64,000 bases of DNA. Origin: Dipteronia dyeriana. Taxonomy: Eukaryota > Streptophyta > Magnoliopsida > Sapindales > Sapindaceae. Shown here piece after piece: positions 45,960 through 57,662 of the stretch; within the stretch, counting starts at the first letter, position 1, and every line of letters begins with the position of its first letter. The notes under the pieces were generated by a model that made no database searches, was not told the origin of the DNA, and saw only the letters and a program-made list of their open reading frames with translations. The translations under genes were made by a program, and so were the position numbers. The stretch is taken from contig CM065301.1 of NCBI GenBank assembly GCA_032871835.1, positions 36,650,405 to 36,714,404 on the forward strand. The letters run 5' to 3'.

Positions 45960-46614
45960 TTTATTTGTTTCAAGGGATTGAAAAGAGGAATAAAAACTTT
46001 TACTTGGTAGTGTCCTTTCGAGCATTCCTAGGCAAGGGTCGGTCGGGGCTATTGTAAAGTCCTTTATTCTAGACCACAGATAGGATCTTCTTCTGGTTTC
46101 TTACGAGGGGACTATAGTGGGTATATTTCTCGGTGTACTTTCTATCTTGATTCCTTCTTTCTCCCTATCGGTGATCATTCTTCATGTCTTGATTTTTCTT
46201 ATCTTTAGGCTTATCCTCCATTTTCGGTGAGGAGTTGTCGATGGTTTTGTTGTCTGGTCACGCTGTGGCCCTCTTGAGTGACTTTATCTTTTTCTGCTAG
46301 GGTGTAAACAGTGGCTATTTCTAGTAGCTCTTCATAAGACCTAGGCTTGGTTTGCCTTATGTGGGAAGATAATCGACCACTTTGAAAACCATTGGTGAAA
46401 GAAGTTATTGATGTGAAATTATTGAAGTCTTCGACGTCCATTGCCTCTTTGATAAAGCAATTCATATAACTCTTGATTGTTTCTCTCGTGTATTGCTTGA
46501 GGGACGAAAGGTGTATGAGCAACTTCTTATGTTGTACACTTCCCGTGAAATGCAAAATGAACATCTCGCTAAATTGCTAAAAACTACCAACATATCCTTC
46601 TGGGAGTTGGTGGT
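45960..46614 (-). pseudogene. Gypsy-type gag, C-terminal half (fragment T)
   Basis: Minus-strand reading from 46614 gives WYHQLPEGYVGSF, a stop, then QFSEMFILHFTGS and the open frame to 46211 (ETIKSYMNCFIKEAMDVEDF, then FTNGFQSGRLS), the classic order of the retrotransposon gag domain. Beyond 46211 in other frames, YSPLVRNQKKIL and SPDRPLPRNARKDTTK match what follows the capsid in Tat-type gypsy gags. The N-terminal half is displaced to 50300-50640 and 59547-59719 by later insertions. Stops and frameshifts make it dead. Tat-type placement is from memory of such gags. Confidence 0.7.
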
Positions 46615-48183
46615 ACCATTGATCATGTCAAAAGTGTACTATATTTTGGCCCTCATTTCCATGTTCTTTGTCTCGTTTTCATGTGTTTTTATGTTTTATT
46701 GGCTTTTCTATAGTGATTGCAGGCATTTGGTGCAATTTAGGTATTGGAAACAAGAATTGGAACGTTCATACAAAAAAGGGAACAAACAGTGCAAATGACG
46801 AACTGGAGATTTATATGCCAAGTACTGCACAAGTACCTTACCCGTGCACTACCTGCGCACAGGGCGATGATGCATGAAAGATTGCTCAATGCGTGGATCT
46901 TCACCCGTGCACCAACCGCTTATTGGAAGATAGACTCTTAGACTTGCCCATCACGTAAGTACTGCACGGGTTCGCACCCGCGCAAACACCATGAACCAGA
47001 GAGCAGATTTGAGGCAAAACACTGGTACCTTATCCGTGCACTACCTGTGTTCTACGTCTGTCAAATCTCGCCACATCAGTATTTGAGACCTATTTCGAAA
47101 TCCTATATATAGATGCGTTTGTGAGATCACCCATACGCTATTTACAGCCTTCAACCTTAATTTTACCCATTTTAGATATAAGAATATCCTCCTACTAATC
47201 CAAATCATTTCTCCACCAAATCCTTCACCAAATCACTTCCATACTACCAATTTCTACTCTACTTTCACTAAAACCCCAAAACCCACTCAAGGAACTCAAT
47301 TTCAACACGTTTTGGAGAATGAGAGGAGCTAGGAGAAGAGAGAGATAATCAAAGCTTCATGGGTTTCTTCTCTATCTTATCTCTTTTACTTTTTCTTTGT
47401 AATATTGTAATGGGTAACTAAACCCTAATGGGAGTGATGTAAGAACACATGAATTGTGGGTAATCCACTATATCCTTATTATTTGATTCTTAATTTTCAT
47501 TCAATGATCTTTATTGCAATTGATTACTTCTTGAACTAAGTAGATATGCCCTCTATTGGTTCTTGATTGATATCAATTTATTTTGAGTTTTGAAATTGGA
47601 TTAAACATCTTCTTGGATTGAATAGATATATCATCTCTCAAGTCAAGTTAGATACCCACTTTTAAGGTGTTAAAACTAGCTAAGTTGAATGGAAGGGATG
47701 CGTCATGAATATGCCTTTTCGATGCATTTCGACTTCGACGGAAAAGGGTGGATTGTGAACATGCCCTTCCAAGACATCTCTAACCATTAGAATCTACCTA
47801 AGCCTAAAGAGGAATTCTGTCATAAACCAACCAAGTAGTTGTGTAGTAGAGAGTTGATGTCATATAAGTCTTTATCTTTCCAAATCCAGCCAAGTAGTCT
47901 CGAGTGAGAGTTATTGATTCTAAGTCATCATTAAAGGTAGATTAGCCCTTAATAATTGAATAGGTTTGTAAAGGTTAAATGGATTCCCCATCATTTATGT
48001 TGTAATTGCACCATCTCTCGTTACTTTAACATTTCTTACCTTGTCATTTCACTTGCTTGTTAGATTTAGTTGCTTACCAATTAGTGTAGTTGTAGTTCAC
48101 ATTATTAGTTGTTAATTTACAAAACCATTTCACTTTTATTGCAATTTTAGTATTATAGTTTAATTTAGTAATCACTAGCGGTC

Positions 48184-48818
48184 TGTCACAGGTCGTAAGC
48201 TTACAAGGCCATGAGTCCAACAAAGGCCCTTACTCTGCCCAGCTCCTGGAAGATTCTAGAGAGCACTCCATAATTCCAACATTGGTCAAGCTTCTGGAAG
48301 TCTCTAGCAACTCAACCATCTCTACACCATTCTTGTACTTAGCTAGATAGGTGTAGAATAATCTAGAACCTTGTGAAAGCATATAAATACATATAGGGTA
48401 TTCTAATTAGGTGTAGAATATTCTGGAGACTTAATCTCCACTATTAGACTAGATTAGTCTAGAACATTCCTTAAAGAGGTAGCTCACCTATAAATAGCCA
48501 ACCCTTCTCATTTGTAAATCATCCTATAATTCTTTCATTAATACAACTCTTCCTTTGAGAGTACTTATGAGCATTCTAGTGATCCAGAGCATCGTGGTCT
48601 TCCTTCGCAAGTCCCACTGATCCTTTGTCTTCGAGCTCCCCATTTCAACCCTATCCCGACTCTCCCCACTCTAAATCGCTTCCGTATTTTCACACTTGGC
48701 AACGTTCGTCCAAGAACTTGCCCGAGTGTCCCTCTTACAAGGCTTACTTAGCAACGTTCCCACTGGATTTTCCTAAATGCCGAACAGGTGTGCCTAGCTA
48801 AAATTTCACCCCGTGACA
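48184..48818 (+). repeat. 5' LTR of the small LTR element
   Basis: tg...ca ends. Contains aagcatataaatacatatag (TATA-like) at about 48377 and several 'tctagaacattcc' words. Followed by the primer site at 48823. Confidence 0.87.
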
Positions 48819-49583
48819 AGCCGTATCAGAGCAGGTCGGTTCTAAGCAGTAGGGGTCAGAGCCCGTTACTAGGCAATCATAGCTAGCACGAGTCATGCAC
48901 TCCGATAGCGAAGTTGCCACAATAGAGCAATCACAGCTAGCACGAGCCACACCTTTCGATAGCGAAGTTGCTCGATTCGAAATCCAAACACTTGTTCGTG
49001 GCGATCAACGCTCCCACAACATGCAAAGCAAGTCCAAGGCACTCTCCATCAAGGCGGAATCCCTGCTCGAGCCATGCAAGATGCCATCCGCAACACAACT
49101 TGAGGAGACACCCAGCTCTCTCTCCTCTCCACATGACGTAATACCCAGGGACGTTCGAAAGAGTAGGAAGCGTAAAAGCCATGGGAGGCGATCGAAGGTA
49201 CCGAGAGAAGGCACCTGAGATGCTGGATCACCTTCAAAGCCAAGAAAGCCCACTTGTACCCAGCCAAGGATATAGCCCGCCATAACGCTTGAGGAGTCAC
49301 CCAGTTCTCCCACTTCTCCACAGAACCAGCCGACCGTAAGCGTTGGAAGGAACAAGAAGTGCACAAGCCATAGAAAACGATCGAAGGCACCAGAGATGCT
49401 GGATCACCTTCTAAACCTAGCCAAACCATTTATGTCGAGCAAAGGATGCGAGACTCAAATTCTGTCCCTCAATGGGGGCTTCCCAAGCCGAAGACCTTCC
49501 GCACGAATGACTCAACTTGCGACCAACTCCAACATACTCAGGGCCCACGCAATGAGGACATTACGAACTTAGGTGGAGGATGA

Positions 49584-50170
49584 TGTCACGGGCCGTAAGC
49601 TTACAAGGCTAGGAGTCCAACGAAATCCCTTACTCTGCCCAGCTTCTGGAAGTCTCTAGCAACTCAACCATCTCTACACCATTCTTGTACTTAGCTAGAT
49701 AGGTGTAGAATAATCTAGAATCTTATAAAGGCATGTAAATACATGTATGGTATTCTAGTTAGGTGTAGAATATTCTGGAGACTTAATCTCCACTATTAGA
49801 CTAGATTAGTCTATAACATTCCTTAAGAAGGGGGCTTACCCATAATAGCCAACCCCTCTCATTTGTAAACCATCCTAGAATTTTTTTTCATTAATACAAT
49901 CTTCCTTTGAGAGTACTTATGAGCATTCTAGTGATCCAGAGCATCGTGGTCTTCCTTCGCAAGTCCCACCGATCCTTTGTCTCCCGGCTCCCCATTTCAA
50001 CCCTCTCCCGACTCTCTCCACTCTAAATCGCTTCTGCATTTTCACACTTGGCAACGTTCGCCCAAGAACTTGCCCGAGTGTCCCTCTTACAAAGCTTACT
50101 TAGAAACGTTCCCACGGGATTTGCCTAAGTGCCGCATGGGTGTGCCTAGCTGAAATCTCACCCCGTGACA
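49584..50170 (+). repeat. 3' LTR of the small LTR element
   Basis: Matches the 5' LTR with scattered differences and one roughly 60-bp gap. Preceded by the purine tract aggtggaggatga. Confidence 0.87.
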
Positions 50171-50299
50171 GGTCGATCCTAATGGACGATACCCGATTTG
50201 CCATTATATTTGTTTTACAAGCATTTTGAGCGCATTTTGGGATTATAAAAATTCTTTTGACAAACATTTTCCATATGCAAAACAACACTTGTCAACCAT

Positions 50300-50635
50300 A
50301 TGAACGCAAGGTCACCCAAGGTTACGGGGAAGGCTTTGCACAATGGCATGGGCCTCAATCAGGGTCTCCAAACAATTGACATGTTTGACTAAGTCTCGAC
50401 CCTCATGGTATTTCACTATCGCTAGATGCCTGAATTTGGTAGCGAATCGTTTCTTTGCGATTCTTTCTGTGAATTTGATGCTTGTTCGCCTAGCCAACGT
50501 GCCATGGCTATGTGCTTTCATCCTAGTGACTTCTTCCTTCAGTCTTTCCATATCTTTGACAATCATGTCTCGCTGACCCTCTAACTTTTTGTTATGTCCT
50601 AGGTGCCTACGAATCGTCATTCCTCTGGGGGGAAC
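50300..50635 (-). pseudogene. Gypsy-type gag, N-terminal/middle part (fragment T)
   Basis: A 102-codon minus-strand frame from 50620, with a charged, coiled-coil-like first half (DMERLKEEVTRMKAHSHG) and RTSIKFTERIAKKRFATK. Just after, in another frame, the words AFPVTLGDLAFIW appear, as in gypsy capsids before the conserved W; the sequence then resumes across solo LTR C2 at 46614. On its other side the frame was cut by gypsy D at 50640. Confidence 0.6.
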
Positions 50636-50640
50636 CTCGC

Positions 50641-51143
50641 TGTAATGTTGTGGCCAATTGAAATGTTGTGGAACTTGTAATTGTGAATTTAAATTGTTAA
50701 TTGTTGTGTTAAAGAAGAAGAATCAGAGTGAAACAGAGGGAAAAATAGTCTAAGAAAAAGAAATTAGAATTGTTATAGGAGAGAGAGAGAGAGGATTGAG
50801 AGAAAGAATTCGTGAAATATAACTTTTGTACTCAATCCAGAACAAAAAAACAGAATATATGCGTGAGTGAGCTCACTAACAAACTGGGAGATAATTCCCT
50901 ACAATGCTCTCAGCCAAAGAGTCCTACTAAATGTCAAAATAATGGTAGTGATACTCTACTTCGCCTCACCCCCCACATATCATTAACTACACCCAATCTT
51001 CCAACAACTGAAACGATGCGTACTAACATATGTTTCTATTTCTAAGTGTGAAACGATGCGTTTCACTTAGGGAATTCAAATAGAAGCAATGACTACTGTA
51101 GCAGCCTTAAATTTCCTTTCTGTAACATCTTCAATTCGTGACA
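50641..51143 (-). repeat. 3' LTR of gypsy D
   Basis: Plus strand starts tgtaatgttgtggccaattg and ends cttcaattcgtgaca. It has a 6-base C run at 50969-50974 where the partner LTR has 22. Confidence 0.95.
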
Positions 51144-51157
51144 CTGCCTCTCTCTTC
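51144..51157 (-). other. Polypurine tract of gypsy D
   Basis: The minus strand reads gaagagagaggcag directly before the 3' LTR, as expected for the plus-strand primer. Confidence 0.8.
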
Positions 51158-51172
51158 AATGAATCCTTGTCC

Positions 51173-51767
51173 TCAAGGATTGAATTCAGAGAGTTGTGAT
51201 GCATATACCGTGGCATCCTCCCAGGTAGCGTCCTCCGGGTGTGAATTCGACCACTGAACTAGGAATTGCACCGCCACTTGATTATTCCTTTTAATCATCT
51301 TACGAGCGAGAATGGTGACGGGGTAGACCAGAAGTTGACCGTCGGGCCCGGTGTTTGGAAGCGACGAGCTGGGAACAACTGTAGAGCCCACCTTCTTCTT
51401 TAGTTGAGAAACATGAAAAACAGGATGGATCCGCGAACCTGCTGGTAAACAAAGTCTATATGCCATCACTCCAATCCGAACTTCAACTAGGTACGGACCA
51501 TAAAATCTTGGTTCTAATTTCAAGTTTCTCCTAATTGAAACTGATGTTTGTCTGTATGGTTGTAAACGCAGGTACACCCAATCTCCCACATGAAATTCTC
51601 TCTTTGTCCTATTCTTATCTGTGTAAAATTTCATACGTGATTGTGCTTGCACCAATCCTTCTTTGAGTATGGATTGTATCTTCCTTCTATCTGTAACAAG
51701 GTCTCTGGCTTCCGTCGAGTCTGTCTCTAGGGTTGTGATAGTAAAGATTGGTCGTTTGTACCCATAC
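51173..51767 (-). pseudogene. Gypsy D integrase C-terminus and chromodomain
   Basis: Minus-strand sequence from the hAT 3 border: the first codons after the TSD read YKRP, continuing from EALYG on the far side of the hAT. Open from 51655: QAQSRMKFYTDKNRTKREFH, VGDWVYLRLQPYRQ (the GPY/F-type region with RFYGPYLV), HPVFHVSQLKKK, and a terminal chromodomain-like part (QFLVQWSNSHPEDATWED). In chromoviruses this tail reads histone marks and guides integration. The frame is open, but it is cut off from the catalytic core. Confidence 0.9.
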
Positions 51768-51774
51768 TAAACAT

Positions 51775-51912
51775 GACCCCGGTTCCGACCGGTTTCATTT
51801 TCGGTTCTGGTTCTGGTTCTGGAAAGAGCCAGAACGGGAACGGGAACGGGAACCGAAACCGTGGAACCGCGGTTCCGGTTTCGGTTCCGGCTCCACCGGT
51901 TCGGTTCCTTTT
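51775..51912. repeat. Left subterminal ggttccg-type repeats of hAT 3
   Basis: Repeated cggttccgg, ggttctgg and gaacggga words in both orientations, ending in a poly-T run. The other end has the same words at 54885-55100. Frames through them are compositional. A transposase-binding role is inferred. Confidence 0.8.
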
Positions 51913-52226
51913 TTTTTCTTATTATACATTTATACTCATTTTTAAAAAAATATGAAAACATAAGACATGTAATAATATGAACTTGTATATGAATTTTATT
52001 GTGTAAGGCCGTAAGCCGAAATTAAAATTTAAAAAAATAATACTAAATACATAAATTGAAATAAATGTATAAAACTAAAAATTAAAAAAATTGGTCTTGC
52101 ACTTAATTTGTATCAAAATTAAGTTGCCTATGTATCCTCTCGGACTCGGGGTTTAGAGGAATCAAAGACCACGTAGTTCTTTTACATTTTATTGTCTTTT
52201 ATATATGTAATTTTGTAAGTCTGTAA

Positions 52227-54526
52227 CTAATCGCTGCCATCCGTTCCGGTGCCGGTCGTGTGATCATCATCGAAGAAAACATAAATAACTTTTGGCTCCA
52301 TTTCTTGTTGTCTATATCTAGCCTTTGTCCAATCATCAACACACACTTGGACTTGAATTGATTCTGGACTCAAAAGCGACCGTCTTGCGTCCAAAATATT
52401 TCCACCCGCGCTAAACTCTTGTTCCACAGCCACTGTAGAAACTGGTGTTGCAAGAATCTGTTTAGCTATTATAGACAAGATTGGGAAGTGCTTTTCATGT
52501 TCTCTCCACCAATGTAGAATATCAAATTTATCCACATCATCGTCTCCTATAAACTCAAAATTGGTACTATGATAAGTTTCTATCTCATCATACGAGATCG
52601 GACTTGATGAAAAAGAAGAAGAACCTCGCAATCTTTTAATCTTTTGAGATAAAAGTGCAGACCCTGCCCCCAACACTCCAAAAGATCGAGTTTGGGAGAC
52701 ATTTTCATTTTGTGGAACACTAATGTTTAATGATGGACCATAAATTCTACGATATTCATCATATAACTGATAAAATAATATCTTAATTGCAGCACAATAA
52801 GTATTAATTTCTAATTGTATACCTAAACATTTATAATAAAGAGTTAAATAATCTGTCAATGCATCTAGTTTACAACGTGGGTCAAAACACAACGCAAGCA
52901 GGTAAATAGTTGGAAACTCTCTATAATAGTCTAACCATTTTTTTTTCATAGCTTCAATGCATGCCTGTAACTGTATATCAGATGAACAGTCAACAAATGT
53001 ACCAGCAATATTATAACCCTCAATAATAAATAATTGAGTAGTAGGATAATATATACCTGATAAATTGTTAGTAGCACTATTAAAAACTTTTAACAAATTA
53101 CAAATTTTTGTACAAACATCTCAATGGTGTGCATAAAGATTGATTTGACTAACATTATATTGCATAAAAGAAACTAATAAATCCCTATATTCATAACTTT
53201 CACAAAGCAATTTATAAGTAGAGTTCCAACGTGTTGGAACATCACGAGAAAATCTAATGGGATGTCTACCTGCCTGTTTACAAAATCTTACCCATGCTTT
53301 CATAACATTAGAATGTTTCCACAAATATGAGAGGGTCTCTTTAATGGGTTTAATAAAAGCTTGAAGAATTTCCAAACCTTTTTGAACGCATAAATTTAAA
53401 ACATGGCAAGCACATCTTTGATGAAAAAATTTACTATTAAAATAAGGCTTGCATAATTCAATTAAAGCAGGAATAGCTGTTGTATTATTAGAAGCATTAT
53501 CAAAATCAATTGAAAAAAATTTTCTTTCAATTTTATACTCTTCAAAAATGATTTTCATATTTTTAAAAATATTATCAGCAGTATGTGCATCATCAAAAAC
53601 TCTAAATGCAAGAATTCTTTTTTGTATTGTCCATGCTTTGTCCATATAATGACAAGTTACACCTAAGTATGAATGCATTCGCCAATGGTCAGTTCATATA
53701 TCAGTACATACGGAAACATGACCTATATAGTTTGCAAAATATTTTTTTTAAATCCTTTTTTCCTTTTTATAAATATCATACATTGTACGCATGAGAGTGG
53801 TCCTAGGGACACGACATGCAGCAGGATTTAATGCCTTATGACAATATTTAATAAAACCAACTTTTTCACCAAAACTAAGAGGTAAATGTTATACAGCTAC
53901 CATCCTAGCTAATTCTTCTCTATTAGCTTGATCACTATATTTAAATAATTGAGTGTCAGGGGTAGAAAACCTGGAAATTTGAGATTGTGCATTCCCCTTG
54001 GCAAGTTCTGCTAGATGACGGGTCGTAATATGCTTCCTATATGTGCTGTATCCTCCAGATTTAGTCCACTTGTATTCTTTAGGGCAGTAATTGCACACCG
54101 CCCAACATGTTCCATTCGGTTTCGTAACTTTCTTCATGTGGAGAACGAATAAATCATATTTGAGATGCTTCTTATCCTTCTCTGCCGGCTCTTCAAAATT
54201 TGGATCTACAGCAAAATCGGGTATATTTTCTGATTGGCTTATCATATTACTAGGGCTAGGGCTAGGGGCGCTAGGCTGACTAGAATTGGGTTCAGAAATT
54301 ATTAAAGAGGGATTTGGATTGATTGGATAGTTTAGAGATTCAAGATAGGCTTTCCGTTGCAGGAACTCATGGTTAGGGTGTCATCAAAACCGATATTATC
54401 CGGTTGGACCGGATCCGGCTCCGACATGCGACCCTTACCGGTCCTGAAAACGGAATGCCTTGGTGGAATATCTCTTACTCCACTTCCACTTCCACTTCCA
54501 CTTCCATTTCCACTTCCACTTGCCAT
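52227..54526 (-). pseudogene. hAT transposase with several stops
   Basis: The start is probably 54526 (MASGSGNGSGSGSGSGVRDI, a Gly/Ser repeat encoded by a short tandem repeat), with a frameshift at about 54370. From 54245 to 53889 there is a BED zinc finger (WAVCNYCPKEYKW, STYRKHITTRH). Stops occur near 53876, 53752 and 53696 in an otherwise continuous reading with PRTTLMRTMYDIYK. From 53678 to 53121 comes the catalytic region (FDNASNNTTA, CACHVLNLCVQ, PTRWNSTYKLL). A shift or stop near 53110 leads to 53096-52227, with the dimerisation block FDILHWWREHEKHFPIL, STVAVEQEFSAGG and ILDARRSLL. Not functional as it stands. Confidence 0.92.
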
Positions 54527-54884
54527 CGAAAAAAATAATTTGTAAATAAACTCTTCAAAAAAATTAAGATAAAAATTGCTGACAAGGATTTTAAAATGAT
54601 TGTAAAAAATAATAATTGTAATACACTAAATATAAACAAATAAATAATTGACTAATTGGGAGATAATTGAAGAGAATTAGGAGAAATGAGATTTGAGAGA
54701 GTTGAGACTTGAGAGAGCAATTGTATGATAAGAAATGAATTAGGGGGGTATTTATAGGAAATAAAGAATTAAAGGGGAAAAGAAAAAAAATTGAGCCGTT
54801 GGGCCCAACGGCCAGCAGACCGTTGGAGCCCAACGGCTCTTATAAGTTTTTTTTTTTTTTTTTAAAAAAAAAATTAAAAAAATA

Positions 54885-55100
54885 AAGGCCAGGAACCGGC
54901 GGTTCCTGAACCGGGACCGAATAGCCGGTTCCTGGTCGGTTTTTCAAGAGAAGGAATCGAAACCGAACCGAACCGCCGACCCCACGGTTCCAAAACCGGT
55001 TCCACGGTTTCGGTTTCGGTTATGGTTACGGTTACGGTTACGGTTCATTTCACACGGTTACGGTTTGGTTCCACAGTTCAAACCGAACCGTGGTCATGTC
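54885..55100. repeat. Right subterminal ggttcc/acggtt repeats of hAT 3
   Basis: Includes an exact run ttacggttacggttacggtt (about 55023-55046) and many accgaaccg words, mirroring the left end. Confidence 0.85.
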
Positions 55101-55102
55101 TA

Positions 55103-56060
55103 ACCCATACAAGGCTTCAAAGGGGGTCAAAGTGAGGGAAGAGTGGAAATTTGTATTGTACCACCATTCAGCTTGGGATAGCCAATTTATCCATTTCTTT
55201 GGTTTCATCCCTGTCATGCACCTCAAATAGCTCTCTAAACATTGGTTAACTCTTTCACTTTGACCGTTGGTCTGTGGATGGTAGGTTGTGCTCAAGCATA
55301 GTTTAGTTCCCATCATTTTGAACAAGCTTTGCCAAAAGTTGCTTGTAAATATTTTGTCTCTGTCACTGATAATGGTTGCAGGAATTCCATGTAGCTTGTA
55401 AATGTTTTCAAATAAAACTTTGGCTACATATGCTGCTGTAAAGGGGTGGGAAATAGATAAGAAGTGCGCATACTTGGTCAACCTATCAATGACCGCTAGA
55501 ATTGTGTCTTTGCCTGCTGAGATAGGAAGTCCCTCTATAAAGTCCATCGCGATATCTTTCCAGGGGGTTGTTGGTATAGGAAGAGGCTGTAGCAGCCCTG
55601 ACGACTTTATGAGCTCACTTTTGCACTAACACACTGGGCAATTGGTCACCCTAGTCGTGATCTCCTTGTTCATGGAAGACCAATAAAAATAATGTTGGAG
55701 TCTTTTCAAAGTTCCCTTGATGCCTGAGTGTCCCCCCACAGCTGATGAATGGGCTTCTTCAATGAGCCTTTCTCTTAAGGTTCCATGACTTCCCACATAA
55801 ATTAGGCCTAGCCTCCTCAAAATCCCATTTTGTAATGTGAAGTCAGTATTGGTATTGTTGGTGACCACTAATTCAGGAATGACTGACAATGCTAAAGTGT
55901 CTAGCTGATAGCTATCTATAATCTCATGTACCCAAGTAGGCTGAGCAGAAGTGATGGCCATAAAATATTCCTCATCCTGTTGAAATGCTCTTGAAAGACC
56001 ATCGGTCATTACATTCTCACTTCCCTTCTTGTAAGTGATGTCGTAGTCGAACCCTAGCAA
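55103..56060 (-). pseudogene. Gypsy D integrase, N-terminal and core part
   Basis: 56060-55626 ends with the HHCC zinc region (EEAHSSAVGGHSGIKG then NCPVC) and a stop. 55547 onward holds the core: MDFIEGLPISAGKDTI with the first catalytic Asp, IISDRDKIFTSNFW with the second, and NGQSERVNQ with the Glu, then TPFEALYG. hAT 3 then breaks the gene at the acccatac duplication. Integrase joins the cDNA to the host genome. Damage: a stop after the zinc region and the hAT insertion. Confidence 0.93.
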
Positions 56061-56301
56061 CTTAGAAAGCCATTTCTGTTGTACCAGTGTTTGTCATCTT
56101 CTGCTCCAAGAAGAATTTCAAGCTCTGGTGATCGGTTTTAATGGTAAATCGATTGCCATGTAGGTAGGCTTTTCATTTCTGGATCGCATAAACTATTGCA
56201 AGGAGTTCCTTTTCGTAGGTCGACAACCCTAGCTTTCTAGGAGGAAGTGCCTTGCTTATATAAGCTAGAGGCCTGCCCTTTTGCATCAGAATAGCCCCTA
56301 T
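56061..56301 (-). pseudogene. Gypsy D RNase H region
   Basis: Begins with VETDACNA (catalytic Asp), then a stop where Gly is usual, and continues in the same frame with IGAILMQKGRPLAYIS, LPPRKLGLSTYEKELLAI and a region with KTDHQSLKFFLEQK. Another stop occurs in the middle. It removes the RNA strand during reverse transcription in an active element; this copy is broken. Confidence 0.85.
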
Positions 56302-57395
56302 TCATGCATTGCACGCGTCTGTTTCGACCACAAATGGTTGACTAAAATCAGGCAACGCCAGTACATGTGTAGTAGTCATGGCCTTTTTTAAGGTTTCAAA
56401 AGCCTCTTGAGCTGATTCAGACCAATGGTAAAAATTCTTCTTTAGTAAATCTGTTAGTGGTCGGCTGATTAATCCATACCCTTTAACAAATTTTTGATAA
56501 TAACCAGTAAGCCCCAAAAATCCCCTGAGTGCCTTGACTGAAGTAGGTGTTGGCCAACTTATCATGCCTTCTATCTTCTTTGGGTCTGCTGACACCCCTG
56601 TAGCTGATATTAGGTGTCCGAGAGACTCCAACTCCCTCTTTCCAAACTCACATTTGCTCTTTTTGATATAGAGTTGATGTTGTCTGAGTATTGCTAATGC
56701 TATCTCTAGGTGTTCCTTATGCTCTACCATATTCTTGCTGTAAACTAAAATGTCATCAAAAAAGACTAAAATCATTTTTCTTAGGAACGGTTGGAAGATC
56801 TCATTCATGAGACTCTGGAAGGTAGTCGGGGCATTGGTTAAGCCGAACGGCATAACCCTGAACTCGTAATGACCTTGATGAGTTCTGAAAGCTGTTTTAT
56901 ACACATCCTCCTCTGCCACCCTAATTTGGTGGTATTCAGCTCTTATGTCTAATTTAGTGAAAATTTCAGCCCCATTCAATTCATCCAGCAGCTCGTCTGT
57001 CACTGTAATGGGAAATTTATCTTGACGGTGATTTTGTTCAACTCTCTATAGTCTAAACAAAATCTCCAGGACCCATCCTTTTTCTTAACTAACAAAATAG
57101 GTGAGGCAAAGGGACTATTACTAGGTCTAATCACTCCACTTTCTAGTATCTCCCTCACGATTCTTTCTATTTCATTTTTTTGTATAAATAGGTGACGGTA
57201 GGTTCTCACATTTATTGGTTTACTGTTAGGGACAAGTGGTATGTGGTGGTCTTTACTTCGGTTTGGTGGTAAGGTTTTGGGTTCATCAAACAGGTCTGAG
57301 TATGTGTCTAGGACAATTTCTAACTCTTTTGGAATTGTCTCTAAGTCTTTCTCCACTTCTAAAGAATAGAGTTGCACCATAGGTTCTGCCCTCAT
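56302..57395 (-). pseudogene. Gypsy D reverse transcriptase
   Basis: 57395-57000 covers the front ([37 protein letters not shown]). A one-base frameshift near 57018 leads into the second frame, 57003-56302, with [11 protein letters not shown] (catalytic Asp), [15 protein letters not shown], the active-site FFDDILVYS, and the thumb region ([17 protein letters not shown]). All catalytic Asp residues are present, so the frameshift and the stop at its end are the main lesions. Confidence 0.93.
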
Positions 57396-57662
57396 TTGTG
57401 CCTTTTTTTTAACTATTCTGCAACCCTTTTTCCAGCTAACACTGTCAGTCTTCCCTCTTCTTTAATTCCTTACAAAGTGATCCATTTGTCCTGCCATTTG
57501 AATTTCATACTCAACTTATTTGCATCCAATAGTATAAGACCTATCTCACCTAGTCATTGCATACCAAGAACAGTGTCACAACCTCCTAAGATAAGAATTC
57601 TCATTTCAATTGTGAATTCAACTCCATGCATAGTCCATTTGAAAGCTGAACATTTAGCCTGG

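Larger units (their letters stand above)
48184..50170 (+). mobile_element. Small non-autonomous LTR retrotransposon (LARD/TRIM-like)
   Basis: LTRs 48184-48818 and 49584-50170 (635 and 587 bp) both start tgtcac.gg.cgtaagctta and end caccccgtgaca. The left LTR has about 60 extra bases near 48250-48310. A primer-site-like gtatcagagc (48823-48832) follows the left LTR, and a purine-rich ggtggaggatga precedes the right one. The interior is only 765 bp and has no gag or pol motif; frames at 48895-49218 and on the opposite strand are not called. Flanks share the 4 bases ggtc (48180-48183 and 50171-50174), and joining them there restores the C2 sequence (ggtcgatcctaatggacgat). Confidence 0.88.
46620..50294. 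mobile_element. Solo LTR C2 inserted in gag T, interrupted by a small LTR element
   Basis: Starts tgatcatgtcaaaagtgtac and ends acaacacttgtca, with exact 5-bp duplications accat at 46615-46619 and 50295-50299. Joining the flanks brings the gag words AFPVTLGDLAFIW and WYHQLPEG together, which confirms the insertion point. It is an inverted relative of C1. About 1.68 kb without the nested element. Confidence 0.9.
51768..55102 (-). mobile_element. hAT transposon 3, 3.34 kb, inserted in gypsy D integrase
   Basis: The left end is taaacatgaccccggttccg and the reversed right end is tagacatgaccacggttcgg. The 8-bp duplications acccatac at 51760-51767 and 55103-55110 are identical. Subterminal regions on both sides are packed with ggttccggtt / acggttacggtt words. 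A minus-strand transposase pseudogene fills the interior. The exact TSD makes this one of the youngest layers in the stack. Confidence 0.95.

Noticed and set aside
48937..49429. Frames of 80-126 codons inside the small LTR element
   Set aside because: Open on both strands, no gag or pol motif; the element is better described as non-coding.
51748..51955. Frames through the ggttctgg repeats
   Set aside because: They translate the hAT 3 subterminal repeats (alternating Gly/Ser or Arg/Asn) in several phases.
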